Assembly (NCBI RefSeq): GCF_037151175.1
Contig: NZ_JBBCOR010000001.1
Location: 186,001-250,000, forward strand
Reading direction: 5' to 3'
From: Asaia sp003994335
Lineage (GTDB): Bacteria; Pseudomonadota; Alphaproteobacteria; Acetobacterales; Acetobacteraceae
Length of the DNA stretch: 64,000 nt
A program made the translations under genes and the position numbers. Shown here in pieces: positions 15,869-24,654 of this stretch; the stretch's first letter is position 1, and each line of letters opens with the position of its first letter. The notes under the pieces were generated by a model that searched no databases, was not told the origin of the DNA, and saw only the letters and a list, made by a program, of their open reading frames with translations.

Positions 15869-17638
15869 ATGCCTGATCCTTCCTCCGCTGCGGCAAAGCC
15901 AGGTTTTCCGAAAGAGGAATGGGTCCCGGGGCGAGCGTCCCTCGATACTCTGAATTCAGAAGTGCCCGTCAACAGCATACTGGAGGACCCCTCCCGGCTT
16001 CACGCGCGGTTGCAGCGCGACCTCTTCAACGTCAGACGTGATCACACGGTGCTCGAAGCACGCTTCGAGGCAGAGGTACAAAGCTCATCCTCGCGGATCC
16101 AGTCACTCGATTCTGCCCTTGCGCGTGCGCTGTCAGATCTGGACAGGGTGCACGGATCAGCAGGCTGGCGGGTCCTCGTGCAGGCCCGACGCCTTACTGC
16201 TTTCATACCACCGACCTTGCGTAAGCTGATCAGACGCTCGGCCCGGCTGCTATGGTGGATCGTGACGCTCAAATTGAGACGTCGCCTGAGCGAACTGCGT
16301 CAGGCACGCTTCAGGCCACCGGAAAGCCCTTGCGTCCCCGCCCCGTTGGCGGGTCAGATTGCGGATTATGACCCGCATATTCTGAGCGAGGCCGTGCTGC
16401 GATTGGAGCGCTTTGCAGCGTTTGACCCAGCCGCTTATGGCGCCATGCATCGAGACAGCACCAGCACCGGTCTTTCTCCGTCGGCCCATGCATTTTGCTA
16501 CGGAGCTCAAGAGGGACGGGCCCTGTTTACCCATGAAGCGATTGCCCGCGCGCTCGGCCTGTATTCTACGGCTCGGGAAGGCGAAGCAGCGCAGCCCGGT
16601 TTTCGTTCTCCCCTCACGGCAGGAAGCAGGGGGCACACGCTCGGCCTCTATCGTCACAGTGCCGGAGAGGAAGCAGTCACGATATTCGCCGAGAATCTGG
16701 CGGTCAAACTGAGGACGGCGGGCGCCGATATCCGGTTGCTGGATGAAACTTCAGATCTGAACGCGCGTCCCGGAGTAACTCTGGTCATCGCACCTCACGA
16801 ATTCTTCTATGGGGAGGGAGGGCGGATCTGGCGACGCCAGGATGTTGTGACCGGGTCGTTCATGCTCAATACGGAGCCTCTCCAATCGCCCGGCTTCGCT
16901 CGCGCCGTTCCATTCCTGATGGCTGCGCGCGGAGTAATCGATGTCACACCACAACTCACGGAGATGCTTGCCGATGCCGGTGTGCCCGCTTTGTCGCTCT
17001 CGTCGGGGCTTTCATACGATGCATCGCCTCTCACCCAGGAGGACCGGGATCACCCTCTGTTCAGGGTGCTTCCCAAGGCAGTAAAGAAGCAGCCGGATCC
17101 CGCCGCCATGTGGACGGATAGGGATGTTGCGGTGATGTTCAGCGGCGATCACACGCCCTATCGTGAGCGGGTACTGGCCGGTTATGCCCCACGCCTCGCC
17201 GAGTATGCGTGTTTTCTCCATTGTCGGCGTCTACCTGGATCGCCTTCTGGATCGCCTTTTGGGGCGCGTAGGCAGAAAACCGATCTTTCCCGGCTTTATA
17301 CTCACGTGACGGGCCACTCGAAGATCCTGCTTGATATCCATGCGGACGAGTTCGGCAGCGCTGAATGGCATGGACTTGCTGAGCGCGCGGCCTGGACTGG
17401 CAGCGTCCTTGTTACAGAGGGGCGGCTTCCCCATGGCTTGCTCAGGGCAGGGGAGCACTATTTTAAGGAGACGCCACGCTATACCCCCGATCTCATCGAC
17501 TGGTTGCTCAAGAGTGCTGATGGCCAGGAGACAGCACGGCGCGTATGCATGAATAACCAAGCGCTTCTCACAGCGCGCCCTGATCCGTTCTTTGCCGTAG
17601 ACCCTCTTATGGGCATGCTATGGGGAAACAGGGTCTGA
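15869..17638 (+). CDS. Glycosyltransferase-like protein with N-terminal coiled coil
   Basis: A 589-residue protein. Residues about 40-95 are polar with heptad-like spacing (coiled coil, RLHARLQRDLFNVRRDH onward). Residues about 105-135 are basic and hydrophobic (TLRKLIRRSARLLWWIVTLKLRRR) and may attach to the membrane. From about 250 the sequence resembles GT-B type surface-polysaccharide transferases: ITIFAENLAVKLR-like segment, IAPHEFFYGEGG, FMLNTEPLQSPGF and, near the end, ILLDIHADEFGSAEWHGLAERA, which is like the donor-binding region where a Glu contacts the sugar nucleotide. No signal peptide. It is followed 34 bp later by a GT2 gene, which supports a glycan-related role. Donor and acceptor are unknown. 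Confidence 0.6.
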   Translation: MPDPSSAAAKPGFPKEEWVPGRASLDTLNSEVPVNSILEDPSRLHARLQRDLFNVRRDHTVLEARFEAEVQSSSSRIQSLDSALARALSDLDRVHGSAGWRVLVQARRLTAFIPPTLRKLIRRSARLLWWIVTLKLRRRLSELRQARFRPPESPCVPAPLAGQIADYDPHILSEAVLRLERFAAFDPAAYGAMHRDSTSTGLSPSAHAFCYGAQEGRALFTHEAIARALGLYSTAREGEAAQPGFRSPLTAGSRGHTLGLYRHSAGEEAVTIFAENLAVKLRTAGADIRLLDETSDLNARPGVTLVIAPHEFFYGEGGRIWRRQDVVTGSFMLNTEPLQSPGFARAVPFLMAARGVIDVTPQLTEMLADAGVPALSLSSGLSYDASPLTQEDRDHPLFRVLPKAVKKQPDPAAMWTDRDVAVMFSGDHTPYRERVLAGYAPRLAEYACFLHCRRLPGSPSGSPFGARRQKTDLSRLYTHVTGHSKILLDIHADEFGSAEWHGLAERAAWTGSVLVTEGRLPHGLLRAGEHYFKETPRYTPDLIDWLLKSADGQETARRVCMNNQALLTARPDPFFAVDPLMGMLWGNRV

Positions 17639-17672
17639 TGCTGCCCCGATCACGTTCCGTCCGGAGAGCCCC

Positions 17673-18443
17673 GTGAATAAATTGGCCGAAGTCGAGCGCG
17701 TCATCGAACGCCGAAGCGACCAGAACAGGGAAGGCATGCTGATTTGCGTGGCGGTCAGTCTTTTCAACTACGCGGAATTCCTGCCCGCCTGCCTCGATTC
17801 TGTCGCTGCGCAGAACTGGGATAGAATCGAGTTGATCATCGTTGACGATCGTTCGGAGCGGGATGACTCCGTCACCGTCGCGCAGGAATGGATCGAGGCG
17901 CATGTCACGCGTTTCGAGCGGGTTTTGCTCCTGCGTCACAGGACAAATCAGGGATTGGCCCAGGCGCGAAACACTGCGTTCTCCCAGACGACGGCGGACC
18001 GGGTCTTCGTCATCGATGCGGATAACGAAATCTATCCACGATGCCTCTCACGCCTGTCAGAGGCGATGGACGAATCCGGATACGAAGCGTGCTACAGCCA
18101 GCTCGAATTTTTCGGGGATCAGCGTCAGATCGGCTATGCTGATCTGTGGTCTCCGGATTTCTTCGAGCGGGGCAATTATGTCGATGCCATGGCCTTGGTG
18201 TCTAAGGCTGCATGGGAACGCGTGCAGGGCTACAGCCATATCGAGGGTGGCTGGGAAGACTATGACTTCTGGTGCAAATTCGTCGAGCATGGGTTCGAGG
18301 GTGGCTTCGTCCCGGAGATACTGGGGCGCTATCGTGTTCATGGGCAATCCATGCTCAGGAGCGAAACGTCCTCACGCTATGGTGCGATTTACATTGAGAT
18401 GAGTCAGCGACACCCATGGTTGCGTCTTGGGGCGCTGAGCTGA
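17673..18443 (+). CDS. Family 2 glycosyltransferase
   Basis: A 256-residue GT-A fold transferase. The nucleotide-sugar binding motifs are clear: AVSLFNYAEFLPACLDSVAAQ at the N-terminus, then ELIIVDDRS, the metal-binding DAD in FVIDADNEIYP (about 111-113) and the acceptor-side ED motif in GGWEDYDFW (about 191-198). GTG start at 17673. No membrane helix is seen, so it probably works at the cytoplasmic face with an unidentified acceptor. Likely cotranscribed with the preceding gene. Confidence 0.88.
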   Translation: MNKLAEVERVIERRSDQNREGMLICVAVSLFNYAEFLPACLDSVAAQNWDRIELIIVDDRSERDDSVTVAQEWIEAHVTRFERVLLLRHRTNQGLAQARNTAFSQTTADRVFVIDADNEIYPRCLSRLSEAMDESGYEACYSQLEFFGDQRQIGYADLWSPDFFERGNYVDAMALVSKAAWERVQGYSHIEGGWEDYDFWCKFVEHGFEGGFVPEILGRYRVHGQSMLRSETSSRYGAIYIEMSQRHPWLRLGALS

Positions 18444-18488
18444 CCGCGTCAGCCGTGATCCGATTTGTGGTCCCGGACTTGCAGATCC

Positions 18489-18512
18489 CCTCATAGGTAG
18501 ATTTCTATGAGG
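18489..18512. terminator. Hairpin between converging GT2 and TonB-receptor genes
   Basis: CCTCATAG (18489-18496) and CTATGAGG (18505-18512) form a perfect 8-bp stem with an 8-nt loop, centred in the 124-bp gap between two convergent genes. It is suited to act as a bidirectional terminator; T-tracts are weak on both sides. Confidence 0.55.
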
Positions 18513-18567
18513 CCCTGCTTTGCGTCCCCTCTAGGCAGGAGACGCGTTTCCTATCGATAGCGCCGTC

Positions 18568-20907
18568 CTAGAATCGCTGCGAAATCCCTGTCAAAATCGT
18601 GCGGCGCAGGCCGTATTGTGGTGCTCCCACGCCTACGCCCGACCCGTCGCGGATCTGATAGCTCTTGTCGAACAGGTTGAGCACATCCAGACGCAATTCC
18701 GTGCGCTTGAGGAACGGCACCTGGAACAGATCCTTGAAGGATTGCACGAGCGAGAGATTGAACGTGGCGTAGATGGGTACGGAACGTCCATTGGGGGTGA
18801 GCCCGTCAGCGCGCAGGCCGCTGCCATAGACCATCGAGGCTGAAACCCGTGTGGGATGGCCGGTATGGTAGAAGAAGGAATAGCTCCCCCCTGCGGACGC
18901 CGTCCAGCGCTGGTCATGATCGAGATGAATCCAGCGATGCGCGGTGTAGGCGAGGTCGTCCGGGTCCATCGTCCATTGTGCGGTGGTGATGTCCTTTCCG
19001 ATGGCGCGTGACCAGGCGGCATTGCCATAGAGCGAAATCGGGCCGTGCTCGTAATTGGTCGAGAGCTCATAGCCATTGACCTGACCACGGCGATAATTGA
19101 ACGCCGAGAGAATGATCGGTGCGCCGAACTGCCCCTCATCGATCATGTTCTTGGCAAGTTTCACATAGGCGTCGAAAGACGCATGCCAGCCCGGCAGCAG
19201 GGACTGGGTCACACCTGCGTCGAAATAATGGTCGCGCTCGGCCTTGACCGTGTTGTTCTGCAGCGTCTGAGGCTCGTTCGAGGTGCCGACGAATTTGCTG
19301 AGCGAGGTGTTGGACACGAGTTCGAAGGGCGGTGGGGTGAAATAGCGGGAATAGCCAGCATGAAGCACGCCCCCCCGCCAGGCACGCCATACGATGTTCA
19401 GACGCGGGCTGACCTGCTTGGAGTGGGTGTATTCATCCACACCGTCGAAGCGCAATCCGTAATTGATGGTCAGGTTGCGCACGGGACGCCATTCGTCCTG
19501 CGCATAGAGCCCATACATCCAGCCCGTGCGCCCGCTGCCGTCATGCACATTGGTGGTGGTACCGTCATAGATGGGCGTGCCGTCATCCTCGGCGCCGGTC
19601 TGCTGATAGACAACCGAGTCCGTTTTCGAGCTGTTGCGTTCGATATAGACCTGATAGCCGAAACGCACCGTATGCTGCCGGCTGGCATGCCATGTCACGT
19701 CCGTCTGTGAGCCGGTGGAAAAGACGGATCGCGCGGCCTGCTGACTGATGCCGTTATAGACGAGGTCGCCCAGCGGATCCGGAGAATAGCCGAGCGACGA
19801 ATAGCGGGTCATGATCGAGCTTTGCAGGCTGACCTTGCCCATATCCTTCTGCAGCGAAAGAATACCGAAATCGGTGATTTCTTTCTGGCGCTCATTCAGG
19901 CTGGCGCTGTCCACGCTGCCATAGACCTGTTGTGACAAAGAGGAGTCCAGGAAGCTGGGATTGGCGAATTGCCGTTGCTGGCCTGGGTTGTTGGGAAGCT
20001 GATACTGCGCGTTCGAGACGCCGCCTGTCAGGCTAATGCGGGTGTTCTCATCGGCCGTGTACCGCAGATGCCCGAGCGCGTGATACTGGTTGCTCAGATC
20101 ATGGATGGGGTTGAAGCTCGAGGTCGGGTTTTCGACGCCAACGCGGTTATGCACGAAATCGCCTGTGGCGAAGAAATCCCACTTCCCGGCGTGACCGCCA
20201 TATTGCAGCGATGGGAAGAAATAGTCGCGCGCGCCGCCATAGATCGAGGCATCGCCGCCCGGATCGGCACTGCCGTTCTTGGTGGTGATGTCAATCACAC
20301 CGGCTTGCAGAAAACCGTATTCGCTGGGTAGCGCACCTGTGGTGAGCGAGGCGGAATGGGCAAAGCGCGTCATGAGCGCCTGCCCGAACACGCTCAGACC
20401 CTCCGGTAACTGAACGCCGTCCAGGCGGAACTGCACCTCGTTATGATCGCCGCGCACATGGATCTGGCCGAAGCTGTCCTGCGCTACGCCAGGGGCCTGA
20501 AGCAGCAGGGTGTTCAGCGGGGCGTTATCGCCACCTGGATTGGTCTCGATATCGCGCCGCGTGAAGCGATAGGTCGTGGCACCGGTCGAGGATTGCAGGG
20601 ATGAGCGGATTTCATCGAGGCGCGCATTGACGATGATATGCTCCTCATGGCTCGCCTCGCTATCCGCTGGTGAGACCGCGCCGTGATTGTCGAATGACGT
20701 GCGTGAGCCGCTATCAGCTGCCTCCTTTGAGGGCGAAACCGCCGGGCTCTTGGGGGCGGTGGGGTGTGCTTTGGGGGCGAGGCGCGTGCCGGGCTGTGCA
20801 TCACGGGCGTTCGCAGCGGCAGATTGCGCGCGGGCGGGCAGGGTCAGGGCGATGACGGAGCAGGACAGGAGCAGGCCGGCCGACCACAGGGAGCGGGGTG
20901 ACATCAT
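18568..20907 (-). CDS. TonB-dependent outer-membrane receptor
   Basis: A 779-residue outer-membrane receptor. The signal peptide (about 1-27) ends ALTLPARAQS. A low-complexity Ala/Pro/Ser/Lys linker follows, and EEHIIVNAR (about 88-96) is a plausible TonB box. The plug (about 100-215) has GGDNAPLNTLLLQAPGVAQ, IHVRGDHNEVQFRLDGVQLP and GVIDITTKNG. The rest alternates in barrel fashion and ends in a terminal Phe (ILTGISQRF), as outer-membrane barrels do. The ligand is not evident; there is no cognate siderophore gene nearby. It diverges from the Tat-exported propeller gene across a 219-bp AT-rich region. Confidence 0.88.
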   Translation of the reverse strand: MMSPRSLWSAGLLLSCSVIALTLPARAQSAAANARDAQPGTRLAPKAHPTAPKSPAVSPSKEAADSGSRTSFDNHGAVSPADSEASHEEHIIVNARLDEIRSSLQSSTGATTYRFTRRDIETNPGGDNAPLNTLLLQAPGVAQDSFGQIHVRGDHNEVQFRLDGVQLPEGLSVFGQALMTRFAHSASLTTGALPSEYGFLQAGVIDITTKNGSADPGGDASIYGGARDYFFPSLQYGGHAGKWDFFATGDFVHNRVGVENPTSSFNPIHDLSNQYHALGHLRYTADENTRISLTGGVSNAQYQLPNNPGQQRQFANPSFLDSSLSQQVYGSVDSASLNERQKEITDFGILSLQKDMGKVSLQSSIMTRYSSLGYSPDPLGDLVYNGISQQAARSVFSTGSQTDVTWHASRQHTVRFGYQVYIERNSSKTDSVVYQQTGAEDDGTPIYDGTTTNVHDGSGRTGWMYGLYAQDEWRPVRNLTINYGLRFDGVDEYTHSKQVSPRLNIVWRAWRGGVLHAGYSRYFTPPPFELVSNTSLSKFVGTSNEPQTLQNNTVKAERDHYFDAGVTQSLLPGWHASFDAYVKLAKNMIDEGQFGAPIILSAFNYRRGQVNGYELSTNYEHGPISLYGNAAWSRAIGKDITTAQWTMDPDDLAYTAHRWIHLDHDQRWTASAGGSYSFFYHTGHPTRVSASMVYGSGLRADGLTPNGRSVPIYATFNLSLVQSFKDLFQVPFLKRTELRLDVLNLFDKSYQIRDGSGVGVGAPQYGLRRTILTGISQRF

Positions 20908-20924
20908 GACAATCCAACAGGCTG

Positions 20925-20950
20925 GGAACGGAATATATCGGCTTCGTTCC
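20925..20950. promoter_or_regulatory. Inverted repeat in the TonB-receptor leader
   Basis: GGAACG (20925-20930) and CGTTCC (20945-20950) are 14 bp apart, ending 18 bp upstream of the receptor start codon in its 5' leader. The whole 20920-21000 stretch is AT-rich, and several weak -10-like elements (for example TATCAT on the minus strand, 20964-20959) are nearby. It may be an operator; no known box is matched. Confidence 0.35.
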
Positions 20951-21126
20951 TATTCTGTATGATATAACATAACAATAGTGATCAGGGTGTCGATGCGCCT
21001 CTATTGCAGAGTGTGACAAATTGGCGACAGGCCGCGAGCTCATGAAAAGCATTTTAGGGAGGAAGCTACCGCCTCAGCCCGGCGTTCGTTGAAAACCTAT
21101 GCATTCCCGACTGAGGTCATCTCGCC

Positions 21127-22317
21127 ATGAAGCGTCGATCCTTTCTTTCCGCTGCCTCTCTTGCGCCTGCGATGGGGTTGGTAACGCCCGCTCTCGCAGC
21201 AGGAAACGCCGATGACGGCACGAGTTCATCGGGAGATTTTGACATTGTGGCGCGTTTCGACGGTCCGGGCCCATCGGGTGTGGCGGTGCTGCCCAATGGG
21301 CGCATGTTCGTAAGCTTTCCGCGTCACGCGGATAATCACCCCGGGGCGACGCTGGGCGAAGTCAAGGACGGGGCTATCGTCCCTTACCCTTCAGATGCGC
21401 TGAGCCTTCCCTCGGAAAAGGCGCCTGAGGACAGGCTGATGTCGGTGCACGGGATCACCTCTGACACGGCGGGACGTCTCTGGGTGATTGATGACGGCAA
21501 GCTGGCGGGCCATGATATCCCCGAAGGGGCGGCAAAGATCCTGTGTATCGATCCGGCGCAAGACAAGGTGGTGCACAAGATTTTGCTCGAGGCGCCGGTG
21601 ATGCGGCGCGACAGCCATATGAACGATTTGCGTGTGGCCCTTTCTGTCGGGGCCAAGGGAACTGTTTTCGTAACCGATTCCTCTTTTGGCACGGAGCCCG
21701 CACTGATCGTTGCTGACATCGCCACGGGGCGCACCAAGCGTGTACTGGCCCACCACCCCTCGACCCAGGCTGTGCCCGGCTTCATGGCGATCGTCGAAGG
21801 CGAGCCCAGACGTTACATTCCCCATCATCCCCAGATGGTATCAGGCGGGGCCGATGGCATTGCTCTTCTGCCCGATGAGTCCCGGCTTTATTACGCGCCC
21901 CTCACAAGCCGGCGACTGTACAGTATCTCGGCAGCGACCCTTGCCGACCAGACCCTGTCTGATGAGGAGTTGGGTGCCCAAATACGTGATGAGGGTGAAA
22001 AGGGGACTGCAGACGGGCTCTGCTTTGACCGTCATGGACGGCTTTACACCACGAATTACGAGCATGACTGCATTTTGCGCCGCGATCCGGACGGAGCGAT
22101 TTCCATGGCCGTACGTGACGCCCGCATTCTCTCACCCGATGGGATCTGTGCGACTGCCGACTGGATCTATTGCACATTGGGGCAGTGGAATCGCCTGCCT
22201 TCGTTCAATGATGGGCAGAACCGCCGCAAGCCCCCTTATCTGCTGATCCGGTTCCCGGTCGAGCCACCCAGGCCGCTCGATGCCAGTCCCCAAACCGTCG
22301 CGCACATGCACGGTTGA
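21127..22317 (+). CDS. Tat-exported Yellow/MRJP-like beta-propeller protein
   Basis: A 396-residue secreted protein. The N-terminus KRRSFLSAASLAP is a twin-arginine (RRxFL) signal, so folding before export and possibly a bound cofactor are implied. The mature part resembles the major royal jelly/Yellow family and SMP-30-type six-bladed propellers: GPSGVAVLPNGRMFVSFPR, HGITSDTAGRLWVIDDG, MNDLRVALSVGAKGTVFVTDS and GGADGIALLPDESRLYYAPLTS. Bacterial members are often annotated as gluconolactonase-like or L-dopachrome-tautomerase-related, but activity has rarely been shown, so no function is assigned. It is divergent from the TonB receptor, which suggests shared control. Confidence 0.78.
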   Translation: MKRRSFLSAASLAPAMGLVTPALAAGNADDGTSSSGDFDIVARFDGPGPSGVAVLPNGRMFVSFPRHADNHPGATLGEVKDGAIVPYPSDALSLPSEKAPEDRLMSVHGITSDTAGRLWVIDDGKLAGHDIPEGAAKILCIDPAQDKVVHKILLEAPVMRRDSHMNDLRVALSVGAKGTVFVTDSSFGTEPALIVADIATGRTKRVLAHHPSTQAVPGFMAIVEGEPRRYIPHHPQMVSGGADGIALLPDESRLYYAPLTSRRLYSISAATLADQTLSDEELGAQIRDEGEKGTADGLCFDRHGRLYTTNYEHDCILRRDPDGAISMAVRDARILSPDGICATADWIYCTLGQWNRLPSFNDGQNRRKPPYLLIRFPVEPPRPLDASPQTVAHMHG

Positions 22318-22447
22318 CGCCGTCCGCCTGTCTGTGGGCAAATCATCGGGTTCAATCTAGCGCGGAGTGGGGCTGCTCATCGTCTGGCGTCGTGATCCAG
22401 TTTAGGGCAGTTCCACGCGATCTGGGGGAGGGAACGGAAAAGACGCT

Positions 22448-22918
22448 ATGAGCGTAGCTATTACTGTTCTGTTGTTATGGGCTTTCATGAGCGTGTCCCG
22501 GGATACGCCGACAGGCCAGCTCCTGCGTCGATGGATGGTAGACTTACCCGCAAAGGCACTAAACCGCCTCAGACGCTGGCATCTGATGCTCGCTGTGGGG
22601 CTGGTCGGGCTCGGGTGCCTGCTGATCTGGTATGGAGGGAATGACGGGCTGCGTGTTGCGAGCATGACCCTTCCCGATATGTTCTCATGGTTCACTACCA
22701 TCGAGGTCAGTACTTATGTCGATGTTCTCACAGCGCTCGTTGCCGCATCCCTGCTAACCAAGGTGAGGTGCACATGGGTCGTTATCGAGACAAGTTTGCT
22801 GCGATTTTGGCGGAGGGCCCGGGGCAGCGCGTCTGGGAGTAAGGAGGGAGTAGATCAGGTAGCCGGGGCGCTGACGGGTCACGCGTCATGCGCGGAGCGG
22901 CCTCGCTCACCGGGGTGA
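22448..22918 (+). CDS. Small membrane protein, function unknown
   Basis: A 156-residue protein preceded by GGGGGAGGGAACGG. Hydrophobic stretches near 2-15 (SVAITVLLLWAFM), 47-65 (LMLAVGLVGLGCLLIWYGG) and 90-104 (YVDVLTALVAASLL) suggest three membrane segments, the first possibly a signal anchor. The C-terminal 40 residues (RRARGSASGSKEG onward) are polar and low-complexity. I recognise no family. No neighbours suggest a role. Confidence 0.5.
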   Translation: MSVAITVLLLWAFMSVSRDTPTGQLLRRWMVDLPAKALNRLRRWHLMLAVGLVGLGCLLIWYGGNDGLRVASMTLPDMFSWFTTIEVSTYVDVLTALVAASLLTKVRCTWVVIETSLLRFWRRARGSASGSKEGVDQVAGALTGHASCAERPRSPG

Positions 22919-23003
22919 AGCCCTATCCGGTGACCGAAACGCCGAAGCAATTGTCGAATTACGGCACTGAAATTACAGGATCAAACCGGTAGAAAAATCG
23001 GCA

Positions 23004-23034
23004 GGATAAGCCCGGATCATGGCCTGGCTTATCC
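23004..23034 (-). terminator. Intrinsic terminator of the minC-D-E-yidB operon
   Basis: GGATAAGCC (23004-23012) and GGCTTATCC (23026-23034) are perfect 9-bp arms with a 13-nt loop. On the minus strand the hairpin is followed by TGCCGATTTTTC, a T-run at the right distance. It lies 27 bp past the stop of yidB. A further GGATAAG copy overlaps on the yidB side. Confidence 0.7.
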
Positions 23035-23060
23035 TTATTCTTATCCTGATTTTTTGCGGG

Positions 23061-23423
23061 TCAGGCGGTCGGTGGCGCCTCACCCTGCTCGTTCGTGTGA
23101 TGATCGATCACGGAAGGCAGGAATTGAGCCAGGGCAGGCAAGAGGGCGCCTGCAGGCAGGCCCGTCTTGGAGACCAGCATCTGCACCTGCTCGTCCGTCA
23201 GCAGGGCGCGCAGTTCATCTGCGGAGATGGGCAGGTTCTCACCGGAACCAATCCAGGAGCGTACCTTATCCTCCAGACCAGCGCGCCGCGCCTGATCCAT
23301 CAGTGTCTGGATGCCCTGCTCACTGGTGAGATATTCACCAATGCTGCCTCCCAGCTTCTCCTTGAGCTTGTCCCCCACGGAACCGAGGGCGGAATTGATC
23401 ATCGAACCGAAAAAACCGCTCAA
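23061..23423 (-). CDS. yidB: YidB-family (DUF937) protein
   Basis: A 120-residue protein matching the YidB/DUF937 type: MSGFFGSMINSALGSVGDK start, then EYLTSEQGIQTLMDQARRAGLEDKVRSWIGSGENLPIS and LLTDEQVQMLVSKTGLPAGALLPALAQFLPSVID, the conserved helical core. Its biochemical role is unknown. It lies 34 bp after minE in the same direction and is probably cotranscribed with the min genes, ahead of a good terminator. Confidence 0.8.
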   Translation of the reverse strand: MSGFFGSMINSALGSVGDKLKEKLGGSIGEYLTSEQGIQTLMDQARRAGLEDKVRSWIGSGENLPISADELRALLTDEQVQMLVSKTGLPAGALLPALAQFLPSVIDHHTNEQGEAPPTA

Positions 23424-23456
23424 ATCCTGTCTCCGATTATGCGCTGGCCCTTGGGC

Positions 23457-23729
23457 TCAGGCCGAGCGTCGTGTTTCCTTGTCGATCTGCGGCATTTCGA
23501 TATCGATCTCGAGCACCGAGCATCCATCGAGGCCACCATCGAGCTTGACCTGAACCTTGTCCTGATCGACCGCTACATGACGCTTGATCACTTCAAGGAT
23601 CTCGCGATGTAACTGGCTGATCAGCTCCGAGTTGCCATTTCCGGAGCGTTCATGGGCGAGCAGAATCTGCAGGCGGTCGCGGGCGACAGCGCTGGTATTG
23701 CGCTTGGTGAAAAGTCCGAACAGGCTCAT
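23457..23729 (-). CDS. minE: Cell division topological specificity factor MinE
   Basis: A 90-residue protein that stimulates MinD ATPase and drives Min oscillation so that MinCD is kept off midcell. The N-terminal amphipathic segment MSLFGLFTKRNTSAVARDRLQILLAHER contains the MinD-contacting helix, and the C-terminal part (EVIKRHV, KVQVKLDGGLDGCSVLEIDIEMP) is the dimerisation domain. ATG overlaps the minD stop by 4 bp. Confidence 0.95.
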   Translation of the reverse strand: MSLFGLFTKRNTSAVARDRLQILLAHERSGNGNSELISQLHREILEVIKRHVAVDQDKVQVKLDGGLDGCSVLEIDIEMPQIDKETRRSA

Positions 23730-24541
23730 GCGACCCTCTTCTTGAACAGCCAGTCGAGCAGCCCCTTGCGCTCAAGCGGGACCTGGATCTCGAGCTTCTC
23801 GCCCTGGAGGCGACGCGCCGCGTCGAAATAGGCGCGCGCCGGGGCTGATTCGGGGTTCGAGAGCGTGACGGGAGCGCCGACATTCGAGGCGCGCAGCACT
23901 TCCTCGCTTTCGGGCACGATGCCCAGGAGCGGGATGGAGAGGATTTCGAGCACGTCTTCCGTGTTCAGCATCTCACCCTTGGCGGCACGCGACGGGTCGT
24001 AACGGGTCATGAGGAGGTGCTTCTCAACCTTCTCGCCGTTCTTGGCCTTTTCGGTCGTGCTGTCGAGCATTCCGATGATGCGGTCGCTGTCGCGCACCGA
24101 ACTGACTTCCGGATTGGTCACGACCACCGCGATATCGGCGTGATACATCGCCATCTGCGCGCCACGCTCGATACCGGCCGGGCTGTCGCAAATGATCCAG
24201 TCGAACTTGTCACGCAGTTCCTCGATGACCTGAGCCACGCCTTCGGCGGTCAGGGCATCCTTGTCGCGTGTCTGCGAGGCAGGAAGGATCGAGAGCGTTT
24301 CGACACGCTTGTCACGAATCAGGGCCTGGGAGAGCTTGGCATCGCCCTGGACCACATTGATGAAGTCGAACACGACGCGGCGCTCGGCGCCCATCACCAG
24401 GTCAAGATTGCGCAGACCGACATCGAAATCGATCACCACGACATTCTGACCCGACTGGGCGAGAGCGGCACCCAGTGCTGCTGTCGTGGTCGTCTTGCCG
24501 ACCCCGCCCTTACCGGATGTGACTACCAGCACCTTAGCCAT
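23726..24541 (-). CDS. minD: Septum site-determining ATPase MinD
   Basis: A 271-residue deviant-Walker ATPase that binds membrane and recruits MinC. Walker A is KGGVGKTT (about 11-18), and the dimer-activating Asp/Gly region is DFDVGLRNLDLVMG; switch II is DWIICDSPAGIE. The C-terminal amphipathic membrane-targeting helix LLDWLFKKRVA is present. I took the ATG at 24541 (MAKVLVVTSGKGG) because it matches the family N-terminus; an upstream start adds seven atypical residues. The gene lies between minC and minE, with a possible own promoter in the 113-bp minC-minD gap (TTGCGG-18-TAGTAT on the minus strand). Confidence 0.97.
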   Translation of the reverse strand: MAKVLVVTSGKGGVGKTTTTAALGAALAQSGQNVVVIDFDVGLRNLDLVMGAERRVVFDFINVVQGDAKLSQALIRDKRVETLSILPASQTRDKDALTAEGVAQVIEELRDKFDWIICDSPAGIERGAQMAMYHADIAVVVTNPEVSSVRDSDRIIGMLDSTTEKAKNGEKVEKHLLMTRYDPSRAAKGEMLNTEDVLEILSIPLLGIVPESEEVLRASNVGAPVTLSNPESAPARAYFDAARRLQGEKLEIQVPLERKGLLDWLFKKRVA

Positions 24542-24654
24542 GTGCGCTCCACCAAAACTCAAACGGAAACCACCGCAATCCCTATGGTGCGGCCAATTTA
24601 ATACTAATGAGGAATGGGTTCGCGCCGCAATCGCCAGAATGCAAATAGTTCCGT

